Origin: JAVVHH01 sp032249615
Lineage (GTDB): Bacteria; Pseudomonadota; Alphaproteobacteria; Acetobacterales; Acetobacteraceae
NCBI GenBank assembly: GCA_032249615.1
Contig: JAVVHH010000144.1
Span: 1-9,363 of the forward strand
DNA length: 9,363 bases
Direction of reading: 5' to 3'
The number at the start of each line of letters is the position of its first letter. The stretch's first letter is position 1. Below the pieces are notes generated by a model. It worked only from the letters and a program-made list of their open reading frames with translations, ran no database searches and had not been told where the DNA came from. A program made the position numbers and the translations under genes. This document shows, one piece after another, positions 1 through 5,885 of the stretch.

Positions 1-347
1 TCAATGCGCCCAGTTCTTCCTACGACACCAATCAGTGAAGTTATAAGACCCTCAGGATTCCAGGTCAGTCTGACTTTGGGTCCTTGTATGAGATGGTCAT
101 TTTCAGTCTCCGGGCACGTGCCAGTAGGGTCCTTGAGCACCGGGAACTTGGCTCCGCTCAGGCGATAGCTGATCGAGCGAGCCTGGCGGTGCGTGCGCTC
201 AGCTCGGATCAGGCTGCAAGCAGCAAAGGAGCGCGCGGGGCTACGACGCGAAGAGCCCTAACGCCCGTCATCATAGCCGCGCCTGCCTGACGAAAAGGAG
301 AAGCAAGCGTACCGGCCGCCAATCGTCCGATCAGGCGGGACCACGGA
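1..347. other. Left-end region without a convincing gene
   Basis: No recognisable coding gene, tRNA, rRNA or complete mobile element is seen. Bases 1 to about 150 are noticeably less GC-rich than the operon. Two frames are open there: the minus frame from 257 to the left edge (about 85 codons, possible GTG start at 140-138), and a plus frame from ATG at 4 to TAG at 166-168 (54 codons). Neither shows the G/C third-position preference of the neighbouring genes, and I recognise neither product. Also visible are an 11-base inverted repeat GTCAGTCTGAC (64-74) and a 9-base direct repeat GGGTCCTTG (78-86 and 127-135). A further plus frame at 84-290 looks like chance. Confidence 0.5.
316..338 (-). 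terminator. Weak stem-loop after the last gene, possible terminator
   Basis: About 10 bases past the TAA of the binding protein, the minus strand can fold CCGCC with GGCGG, with an inner ATC/GAT pairing around GGAC. There is no immediate U-run; a pyrimidine-rich stretch with four T follows only some 16 bases later. It could be an imperfect or Rho-assisted terminator. The pairing is seen; the function is a guess. Confidence 0.3.
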
Positions 348-1859
348 TTAGCGCAGCGAGACGCCAATCATCCGCACGACGCCGTCCGGCCGGGGATGAA
401 AGCCCTCGACCTTGTCCGAGACGCCCCAGAACCAATTGAAGTGATACAGGACCATATACGGCAGGTCCCTCATCCAGATCGCTGTCGCGTCACGGTAGGC
501 CGCGATACGGCCTGCCTCGTCCGGTGCGGTAGCGCCGCGATCCAGGGCGGCATCCATCGCCTTGTTGCACCAGCCGGTCCAGTTCAACGGCGCACCGCAG
601 CGCATCCAGAGCGACAGGTTGCCGTCGGGATCCGGCCGGCCGCTCCAGATCACCAGGTAGGTCTGGTAGTCGCCCCGCATCGCCGCCTCGGTCATCGCTA
701 CGGCCTCGCCCTTGTTCACCGAGACGTCGAACCCGGCCTCGCCCGCCATCGACTGGATGACCTCGCCCACCTGCACGTCCGTCGGGCTGTTGGTCACGTT
801 CAGCGTCACTTTCGGATGCGGCACCCCGGCCTGGGCCAGCAACGCCTTCGCCCCTGCGAGATCGCGGGCGGGGACCGGGTAGGCGGGGTTCCAGTACAGG
901 CTGCCGGGCGTCTCCGTCTGGTCGCTCGGGATCATGCGGCCTTCGAACACTACCTGGTTCAAGCTCGTCCGATCGATCGATTTAGCGAACGCCTCGCGCA
1001 CGCGGACATCCCGGCCGAACGGCGTGTCCGCTTTCGGGCCGTGATCGAGGTTGAACGAGATCATTTCGAAGCCGAGTGACGGCGACGACACGACGCGCAA
1101 GTTCTTGTTCGCCTGCACCGCCGCAACGTCGGTCGCGGCCAATCGATTGGCGACGTCCAGTTGGCCCGATTGCAGGTTCACCAGCCGCACGGTCGAATCC
1201 GTCATGATCTTGAATTCGATGCCGTCGAGATGGACGTTCGCGGCATCCCAGTACCCTGGGAAGCGCTTGAGCGTGACGTGATCCTGCGCGACCCGCTCCT
1301 GAAGCGTGAACGGCCCGGCGCAGACCGGATGCGCCGCGATCTCCTCCGACGTCTGCCCCAGGATGCGCGGTGACAGCATCGTGCCGGACCGGTTGGCCAG
1401 CAACGCGAGCAACGGCGCGAACGGTTCGGACAGGCGGATTCGGACGGTCAGCTTATCGACTACGTCGACGCCGGTCACCGATTTCAGCTCCGTCCGCCGG
1501 AAGCTGTATGGCGCCGTACGGTAGCGTTCGAGATTGGCCCGCACCGCCTCGGCGTCGAACGGCGCGCCGTCGGAGAACACGACGCCGGCGCGCAGATGCA
1601 GCGTGAGCGCCAGCTTATCGGCCGACCACTCCCAGCTCGTCGCCAGTTGCGGCACCAGCTTGAGCTGCGGATCCACGTCGATGAGCTGGTCGCACATGGC
1701 GGTGTTGACCACACGCTCGATGTAGGAGCCGCTGCGGGCCGGGTCGAACGTGTCGAAATCGAAATCCAGCGCATAGCGCAGAGTCCCCGCCGCGTGCGCC
1801 GGGATGGCGAGCAGAGGGGCTGCGGCAAGCATGATGGTGGCAATGGGCCATAGACGCAT
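348..1859 (-). CDS. ABC transporter substrate-binding protein, family 5 (DppA/OppA-like), complete
   Basis: Complete periplasmic binding protein, 503 residues, typical for the family. A Sec signal peptide is evident: MRLW, a hydrophobic core to about residue 20, and a likely cleavage after 'IPAHA' (23|24). There is no lipobox cysteine, so it is soluble in the periplasm. The mature protein begins 'AGTLRYALDFDFDTFDP', the usual first strand. Family landmarks follow: 'LHLRAGVVFSDGAPFDAEAV' (87-106), 'VCAGPFTL' (179-186), 'VTLKRFPGYWD' (195-205), 'VRVREAFAKSIDR' (285-297) and a C-terminal 'DLPYMVLYHFN' (465-475). Cysteines C421 and C431 sit where E. coli DppA has a disulfide pair (comparison from memory). 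It starts 36 bases after the cysteine hydrolase and is the last gene of the run. It is clearly different from the binding protein at the right edge, so it may give the same permease a second ligand or serve another transporter. The ligand is unknown. Confidence 0.96.
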   Translation of the reverse strand: MRLWPIATIMLAAAPLLAIPAHAAGTLRYALDFDFDTFDPARSGSYIERVVNTAMCDQLIDVDPQLKLVPQLATSWEWSADKLALTLHLRAGVVFSDGAPFDAEAVRANLERYRTAPYSFRRTELKSVTGVDVVDKLTVRIRLSEPFAPLLALLANRSGTMLSPRILGQTSEEIAAHPVCAGPFTLQERVAQDHVTLKRFPGYWDAANVHLDGIEFKIMTDSTVRLVNLQSGQLDVANRLAATDVAAVQANKNLRVVSSPSLGFEMISFNLDHGPKADTPFGRDVRVREAFAKSIDRTSLNQVVFEGRMIPSDQTETPGSLYWNPAYPVPARDLAGAKALLAQAGVPHPKVTLNVTNSPTDVQVGEVIQSMAGEAGFDVSVNKGEAVAMTEAAMRGDYQTYLVIWSGRPDPDGNLSLWMRCGAPLNWTGWCNKAMDAALDRGATAPDEAGRIAAYRDATAIWMRDLPYMVLYHFNWFWGVSDKVEGFHPRPDGVVRMIGVSLR

Positions 1860-1865
1860 GGGCGT

Positions 1866-1872
1866 TCCTCCC
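1866..1872 (-). promoter_or_regulatory. Strong ribosome binding site (GGGAGGA) deciding the start of the second binding protein
   Basis: GGGAGGA on the minus strand, 6 bases before the ATG at 1859. It makes this the best initiation signal in the window and rules against the upstream in-frame TTG at 1895, which would place 12 extra residues before the signal peptide. A strong site fits the usual need for a binding protein in excess over its transporter. Confidence 0.85.
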
Positions 1873-1895
1873 GAGGGATCGCTTGGGTTGAGCAA

Positions 1896-2558
1896 TTACC
1901 GTGCCGTGAGCCGCCCGATCTCGTCGACCATCGCCGCCGTGGTGACCTGGCGCGCGTAGCCGCGATTGTTGCGCAGCGACCAGTCATGCCGCTCCTGGCT
2001 GTGCGTCGCACAAGCATCGGTCACCGTGGTCACGAGATAACCGAGGTCGCACGCATCGCGTACCGCGCTGTCGATGCACTGATCGGTCAGCACGCCGGCG
2101 ATGATCAGCGAGCGCACGCCGAGGTTTCGGAGCACATAGTCGATGTTGGTGGAGATGAAGACGGACGACGACGTCTTGGGCAGCACGATCTCGTCCTCGC
2201 CCGGCGCGATGGCGTCGATCACTCTGCCATCCCACGAGCCGCGGGGAACGTTCAGACCGCTGATCTTGTAGTCGAGGCTACGGTCGCGGCCGTCGCGGGT
2301 CAGGTTCTCGATCACGGTGTAGAGCACCTCGATCCCGCCGGCGCGGCAGGCCGCCTGCACGCGCTGCATGTTCGGGATCGCGGTGTCGCGCATGGTGCGG
2401 AAAAAAAAGCCGTAGGTCGCCTCGCGCTCGGGGGCATCCAGATGCGCATATTCGCCGCCATCGGCGCCGGCCACGTAGTTCTGCACGTCGATGAACAGCA
2501 GTGCCGCGTGCTCGGGGTCGATCTCCACCTCGCGGCTCAGGCCCAACACTGTCGTCAT
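1896..2558 (-). CDS. Cysteine hydrolase, isochorismatase superfamily
   Basis: Cytoplasmic hydrolase, 220 residues, a normal length for the superfamily, which includes isochorismatase, nicotinamidase, N-carbamoylsarcosine amidase, biuret hydrolase and the RutB ureidoacrylate amidohydrolase. The catalytic triad is visible: D24 in 'LLFIDVQN', K128 in 'IVLPKTSSSVF' and C161 in 'AGVLTDQCIDSAVRDA'. A cysteine nucleophile with these partners favours amide or carbamoyl cleavage over vinyl-ether cleavage, so an amidase role is most likely; the exact substrate is not readable. The ATG at 2558 follows a GAGGGA site and starts 10 bases after the ligase stop. In the operon it could release or trim an amide made or imported by its neighbours. 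A run of eight T on the coding strand (2408-2401, codons for three phenylalanines at 51-53) is a possible slippage site upstream of K128 and C161; the frame is intact here. Confidence 0.94.
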   Translation of the reverse strand: MTTVLGLSREVEIDPEHAALLFIDVQNYVAGADGGEYAHLDAPEREATYGFFFRTMRDTAIPNMQRVQAACRAGGIEVLYTVIENLTRDGRDRSLDYKISGLNVPRGSWDGRVIDAIAPGEDEIVLPKTSSSVFISTNIDYVLRNLGVRSLIIAGVLTDQCIDSAVRDACDLGYLVTTVTDACATHSQERHDWSLRNNRGYARQVTTAAMVDEIGRLTAR

Positions 2559-2564
2559 GCGCTT

Positions 2565-2570
2565 TCCCTC
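2565..2570 (-). promoter_or_regulatory. Ribosome binding site (GAGGGA) deciding the cysteine hydrolase start
   Basis: GAGGGA on the minus strand lies 6 bases before the ATG at 2558 and overlaps the stop codon of the upstream ligase gene. The same frame stays open for another 146 codons upstream inside the ligase gene, so this site, together with the family N-terminus, fixes the start. Confidence 0.7.
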
Positions 2571-3828
2571 AGTAAATGGCGGCGTAACGGCCGCAGATCT
2601 CGGCCTCGTCCAGGTCGGCCAGCGCCCGGATTTCCGCCCGCTTGGACAGCAAATAAACGTCGAGCAACGGCCCGAACCACTCCGACGCCGCCCGCGAGGC
2701 CTGTAGATGGTCGAGCGCGTCCCCCAGCGTGGCTGGCAAGTGCGTGAGCCGGTGCTCGGCGATCCGTCGCCCGTGGCGCAGCCCGTCGACGCCGGCCCAC
2801 ACGATCGCCCCCAAAGCGAGATACGGGCTGGCCGCGGCATCGGCCACGCGGAACTCCACGTTGAACTGGCGCGCCGCGTTCTCAACCGCGGTCGAATAGA
2901 CCGGGCACACCCGCACGGCGCTGCCGCGGTCGCTGACGCCGAGATCGGCCAGCGTCGGCGCCCACCGGCCCGGCCGGAGCCGATAGTAGGAGCCAACCGA
3001 GGGCGCCGTCACCGCCGCCAGGGCCGACAGGTGATGCAGCATGCCGGCCACCATGCGCTCGGCCGGCGCCGACAGACCATGCGGCCCGGCGGGGTCGTAG
3101 GTGGCGGGCTGGCCGTCCGTGTCGAGCAGGCTCCAGTGGATGTGGGTTCCATTGCCGGTTCCGTCCGGAGTCGGCATCGGCGCCAGGATCGCGCGCTGCC
3201 CGAAGCCGTGCGCCACCGCGCGCGCGAGTTCGCGCACCAACACGGCCTGGTCCGCCGCCGCCAGCCCGGTCGCCGGGCCGGTCGTCACCTCGTATTGCTG
3301 CGGTCCGTATTCGGCCAGGAACGAGTCGGGCGCGATCCCGGCCCGTCGCAAGGCCGCCAGCAGCGTACTGCCAAACGGTCCCTGTCGCCGCAGCGCCTCC
3401 AGCGTATAGGGCGAGCCGGCTTGTACCTCGACCCCCGTGTAGACCATCTCCTGCTCGAAGGTGGCGAGCAGCGTCAGCCCGAACTCGTCGCGCAACGCGT
3501 CGAGCGCCCGGCGCAGAAAGCCCCGCGGACAATGCTCCCAGGCGGTGCCGTCGAGATGGTGGAAGTCGCCGAGAAGCAGGTGGATATCCGGCGAGTGCGG
3601 CACCGGGATCGCGGTTTCGGTCGCCGCGTCCGGGATCAACATCAGCTCGCCCGCGGTCCCGAAAGGGGTCTCATAGATCGGCCCGAAAACCGAGAGCAGC
3701 AGGTTGCTCGGCGTGACCCCCACGCCACGCCGCATCCGCCGCGGCAGGTCGGCCAGCGGGAACGATTTCCCCCGCAGCAGCCCGGCCAGGTCCGACGTGC
3801 CGATGAAGGCCAGCGTCTCGAGCGTCAT
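2569..3828 (-). CDS. Glutamine synthetase family protein (probable gamma-glutamyl-amide/amine ligase type)
   Basis: ATP-dependent ligase of the GlnA fold, 419 residues, a little shorter than typical GlnA (about 440-470). N-terminal beta-grasp domain: 'DLAGLLRGKSFP' (13-24). Catalytic domain: 'TFEQEMVY' with metal-binding E125 and E127, 'EYGPQQYE' with E173 and E180, 'GNGTHIHWSL' with H229, 'SYYRLRPGRWAPT' (280-292) with R283, 'RGSAVRV' with R301 and R306, and 'EFRVADAAASPYLALGA' with E325 and R327. The metal, ATP and glutamate site residues therefore look intact. The flap motif PGYEAP of true glutamine synthetases (E. coli Glu327, which serves the ammonium site) is here PGRWAP, with W289. No GlnA-type adenylylation-site motif is seen. 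I infer that the acceptor is an organic amine rather than ammonia, as in PuuA-like, IpuC-like or gamma-glutamylanilide synthases. The ATG overlaps the amidohydrolase stop (ATGA). It is unlikely to be the housekeeping enzyme. Confidence 0.93.
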   Translation of the reverse strand: MTLETLAFIGTSDLAGLLRGKSFPLADLPRRMRRGVGVTPSNLLLSVFGPIYETPFGTAGELMLIPDAATETAIPVPHSPDIHLLLGDFHHLDGTAWEHCPRGFLRRALDALRDEFGLTLLATFEQEMVYTGVEVQAGSPYTLEALRRQGPFGSTLLAALRRAGIAPDSFLAEYGPQQYEVTTGPATGLAAADQAVLVRELARAVAHGFGQRAILAPMPTPDGTGNGTHIHWSLLDTDGQPATYDPAGPHGLSAPAERMVAGMLHHLSALAAVTAPSVGSYYRLRPGRWAPTLADLGVSDRGSAVRVCPVYSTAVENAARQFNVEFRVADAAASPYLALGAIVWAGVDGLRHGRRIAEHRLTHLPATLGDALDHLQASRAASEWFGPLLDVYLLSKRAEIRALADLDEAEICGRYAAIY

Positions 3829-4769
3829 GCCGCGAACCCGTAGGTTCGGGCCGCCGTGTCATGGAACAGGTCGCGCTGCTCCGCCGGGCTGTATTCCGCG
3901 ACCACCGCGCGGAAGCGGCGCATCAGGTCCGCGTAGGTCATCGTGCGGCGCGCGACCGGGTAGTCGCTGCCGAACATGCAGCGCGCCGGCCCGAATGCGT
4001 CGATGCATGTCCGCAACGTATCCCGGTCCGCCTCGAAGCTCCGCTCCGGCGTGTAGGCAGCGTAGTTCGACACCTTGATCAGGATGTTGACCTCGCGGCC
4101 CATCGCCGTCAGCCCGTCGCGCCACCGTGCCATCCCCTCCGGGTCGCGGTCGTTGGGCGTGCAGCAATGGTTCACGACGATGATCTGCCCGGGCATCGCG
4201 CGCGCCAGTCCCGCCACTTCCAGCGCCTGGTGCGGGTTCATCAGCAACTCGAGCACCCACCCGAAAGGCGCCAGGCGGGCGACGCCGGCGCGCCACGCGG
4301 GGTCGTCGACGAGGCCCGGCGCCGTCCAGCGTTTGGCAGGGTCCGGGTGCCAGCGGATCGTCTCGCGGATGCCGGCGACGATCGGAAAGGCCGCGTGCTC
4401 CTCGAGCAACCGCGGCAGATCGGGGCGCGTCAGCGGGGCCGCGACCACGCAGCGCGCCGCGATGCCGAGCGGTCGGGGCAGTGCGGCCAGCCACGCCGTC
4501 TCCTCCACCGGCGACCGGCTCCGATCCCAGAGCGCCTCGACATGGACCGATGCCACCACCCCCTGTCCGGCGATGTCCAGTGCGTAGTCATCCGGCAGGT
4601 AATCACGTCGCAGGTCGTCGACATCGCCCAGCGCCCCGATCGCGGCCCTTCCCGTCAACCAGGGATACCGTTCGGTGGACAGGTCCCAGAAATGATGGTG
4701 CGCGTCGATGACAGGTCCGTCGTAAGCATCGGCACGTGCTTGCGGCGAGCCGGTCGGCGCCGCGGTCAC
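3825..4769 (-). CDS. Amidohydrolase family protein (PF04909/COG3618-like TIM-barrel hydrolase)
   Basis: Predicted cytoplasmic metal-dependent hydrolase, 314 residues, normal for COG3618. Family members open lactones or hydrolyse related C-O and C-N bonds (L-fuconolactonase, sulfomuconolactone hydrolase, 2-pyrone-4,6-dicarboxylate hydrolase). Motifs: 'VIDAHHHFWD' (20-29) with the metal-binding H24-x-H26 pair, followed by the typical 'RYPWL' (34-38); 'GIRETIRWHPDP' (133-144); 'VVNHCC' with H201; and 'CMFGSDYPV' (264-272) with the conserved aspartate D269. It ends 'RTYGF', as the family usually does. The start is GTG at 4769, the most upstream start in the open frame; it gives a 17-residue tail before the first strand. 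There is no strong Shine-Dalgarno, and a 22-codon upstream frame ends over this GTG, so coupling is possible. Its TGA overlaps the ATG of the glutamine-synthetase-like gene. The substrate is unknown; the transporter context suggests an imported small molecule or a derivative of it. Confidence 0.92.
   Translation of the reverse strand: MTAAPTGSPQARADAYDGPVIDAHHHFWDLSTERYPWLTGRAAIGALGDVDDLRRDYLPDDYALDIAGQGVVASVHVEALWDRSRSPVEETAWLAALPRPLGIAARCVVAAPLTRPDLPRLLEEHAAFPIVAGIRETIRWHPDPAKRWTAPGLVDDPAWRAGVARLAPFGWVLELLMNPHQALEVAGLARAMPGQIIVVNHCCTPNDRDPEGMARWRDGLTAMGREVNILIKVSNYAAYTPERSFEADRDTLRTCIDAFGPARCMFGSDYPVARRTMTYADLMRRFRAVVAEYSPAEQRDLFHDTAARTYGFAA
3833..3848 (-). repeat. Perfect 6-bp stem, 4-base loop hairpin just before the ligase start
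   Basis: On the transcript the sequence reads CGAACC, loop TACG, GGTTCG. It lies in the last codons of the amidohydrolase and ends 5 bases before the ATG of the glutamine-synthetase-like gene, where a Shine-Dalgarno would sit; none is visible there. It could make initiation depend on ribosomes arriving from the upstream gene. The pairing is certain from the sequence; the role is inference. Confidence 0.4.
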
Positions 4770-4901
4770 GCTGCGATGAGTCCCGGCGATCGTTGGGCCT
4801 GGCGTGGCGCCGTTGCGATCAAGAATTGCCCCATGACGCCACCCTTCTATTCAGCCGGGACAATGCACCATCAAAGCCTGGGTTCAAACACTGCGCCAAC
4901 A
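4770..4901 (-). other. 132-base gap between importer genes and enzyme genes
   Basis: This is the only sizeable gap inside the cluster; every other junction overlaps or is under 40 bases. Read on the minus strand it has no Rho-independent terminator: no GC-rich hairpin followed by T residues. It has a very weak promoter-like pair (TTGATG, 17 bases, AATAGA), which I would not trust alone. It also contains a 6-base inverted repeat (4804-4809 with 4837-4842) and a 22-codon reading frame (4834-4766) whose stop overlaps the GTG of the amidohydrolase. It may hold an internal promoter or a translation-coupling leader, or it may be plain spacer. Confidence 0.5.
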
Positions 4902-5885
4902 TCAGGCCGGGCGGTGGCAAGCGGCAGCATGGCCGGGCGTATGCTCGGTCAGAACGGGCCGTTCGGTCCGGCAGCGATCGAATACGAACGGGCAGCGGGT
5001 CTGATAGGGGCACCCCGGCGGAATCGCGAGCGGACTGGGCAGCTCGCCCAAGGTGGCCGCCCGCGTCGTGCGTCGGCGCGGATTGAGATCGGGCGCGGCC
5101 GCGAGCAGCGCCACCGTGTAGGGATGGACCGGGCCGGAGAACAGCGCCTCGGTCGGGCCGACCTCGACGACCCGGCCCAGATACATCACCGCGACACGGT
5201 GCGAGATGTGCCGCACGAGCCGCAGATCATGCGCAACGAACACCACCGTCAGACCGAGCCGCCCCTGCAAATCAAGCAGCAAGTTGATGACTTGGGCCTG
5301 CACTGAGACATCGAGCGCGGAAACCAGCTCGTCGGCGACCAGCACGTCCGGCTCGACGGCCAGCGCCCGAGCGATGCCGATGCGCTGCCGCTGGCCGCCG
5401 GAGAAGGCGTGCGGCAGGCGGTCGGCCGCGTCCTGCGGCAAGCGCACGAGATCGAGCAGTTCGGCGATGCGACTCGGGAAGCCGCTCGCCGGGCGCATCC
5501 GGTGCACGGCCAGCGCCTCTGCCAGCACTTGGCGGACGGTCATGCGCGGGTTGAGCGCGCTATACGGGTCCTGAAAGGTGATCTGCACCCGGCGATGGAA
5601 GCGCCGCCGCCCCTCGCGCGAACGATCGTCGGTCGGTTTGCCGTCGAACCGGATCAGGCCCTCATCGGGTTCGAGCAGGCGGACGAGACAGCGGGCGAGG
5701 GTCGATTTGCCGCAGCCGGATTCGCCCACGACGCCGAGCGTCTCGCCGCGGTTGATGTCGAGATCGACGCCTGCCAGCGCTTGCACGGCCAGCACCTCGC
5801 GCCGTAGCAGCCAGTCGAGCGCACTCCGCCGGACAGGAAACCGCTTATGGACGCCGCGGACGGCGATCAGTGGTTCGGCCGTCAT
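4902..5885 (-). CDS. ABC transporter ATP-binding protein, DppF/OppF-like
   Basis: Second cytoplasmic ATPase of the importer, 327 residues. Motifs in order: the OppF-type N-terminus 'VRGVHKRFPVRR' (9-20), Walker A GESGCGKS at 54-61, Q-loop 'TFQDPYSALNP' with Q105, signature FSGGQRQR at 161-168, Walker B 'VLVADE' at 181-186, D-loop SALD at 189-192 and switch histidine H219. The C-terminal extension contains 'HPYTVALL' (254-261) and four cysteines, C292, C298, C305 and C323, matching the possible [4Fe-4S] motif also seen in the partner ATPase. One oddity: the residue after the catalytic Walker B glutamate is leucine (L187, 'DELVSALD') where proline is usual; this is a CCG-to-CTG-type single change and should not abolish activity. 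The ATG at 5885 overlaps the upstream stop (ATGA) and matches the family start. It is the last transporter gene before a 132-base gap. Confidence 0.96.
   Translation of the reverse strand: MTAEPLIAVRGVHKRFPVRRSALDWLLRREVLAVQALAGVDLDINRGETLGVVGESGCGKSTLARCLVRLLEPDEGLIRFDGKPTDDRSREGRRRFHRRVQITFQDPYSALNPRMTVRQVLAEALAVHRMRPASGFPSRIAELLDLVRLPQDAADRLPHAFSGGQRQRIGIARALAVEPDVLVADELVSALDVSVQAQVINLLLDLQGRLGLTVVFVAHDLRLVRHISHRVAVMYLGRVVEVGPTEALFSGPVHPYTVALLAAAPDLNPRRRTTRAATLGELPSPLAIPPGCPYQTRCPFVFDRCRTERPVLTEHTPGHAAACHRPA

Noticed and set aside
84..290. Plus-strand frame of 68 codons in the left-end region
   Set aside because: It has no ribosome binding site, no recognisable family and no codon bias like the local genes; it is probably chance.
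1860..1895. TTG at 1895 as the start of the second binding protein
   Set aside because: It would add 12 residues before a normal signal peptide and has no ribosome binding site, whereas ATG 1859 has GGGAGGA at an ideal distance.
2559..2996. N-terminal extension of the cysteine hydrolase frame by 146 codons
   Set aside because: The extension lies inside the ligase gene and reads as low-complexity Arg/Ser/Gly. The GAGGGA site and the family N-terminus place the start at 2558.
2707..3843. Plus-strand open frame of 378 codons opposite the glutamine-synthetase-like gene
   Set aside because: It is antisense to a gene with a complete set of catalytic motifs, its composition is biased to Arg, Gly and His, and no family is recognised.
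4766..4901. Sigma-54-type promoter in the gap before the amidohydrolase
   Set aside because: TGGGGCAATTCTTGAT looked tempting for a nitrogen-regulated cluster, but it lacks the required -24/-12 GG and GC elements and their spacing.
3861..5306. Plus-strand open frame of 481 codons opposite the amidohydrolase and DppF-like ATPase
   Set aside because: It is a shadow of GC-rich coding on the other strand: arginine-, histidine- and glycine-rich with no domain-like pattern, and it runs across two well-supported genes and their gap.
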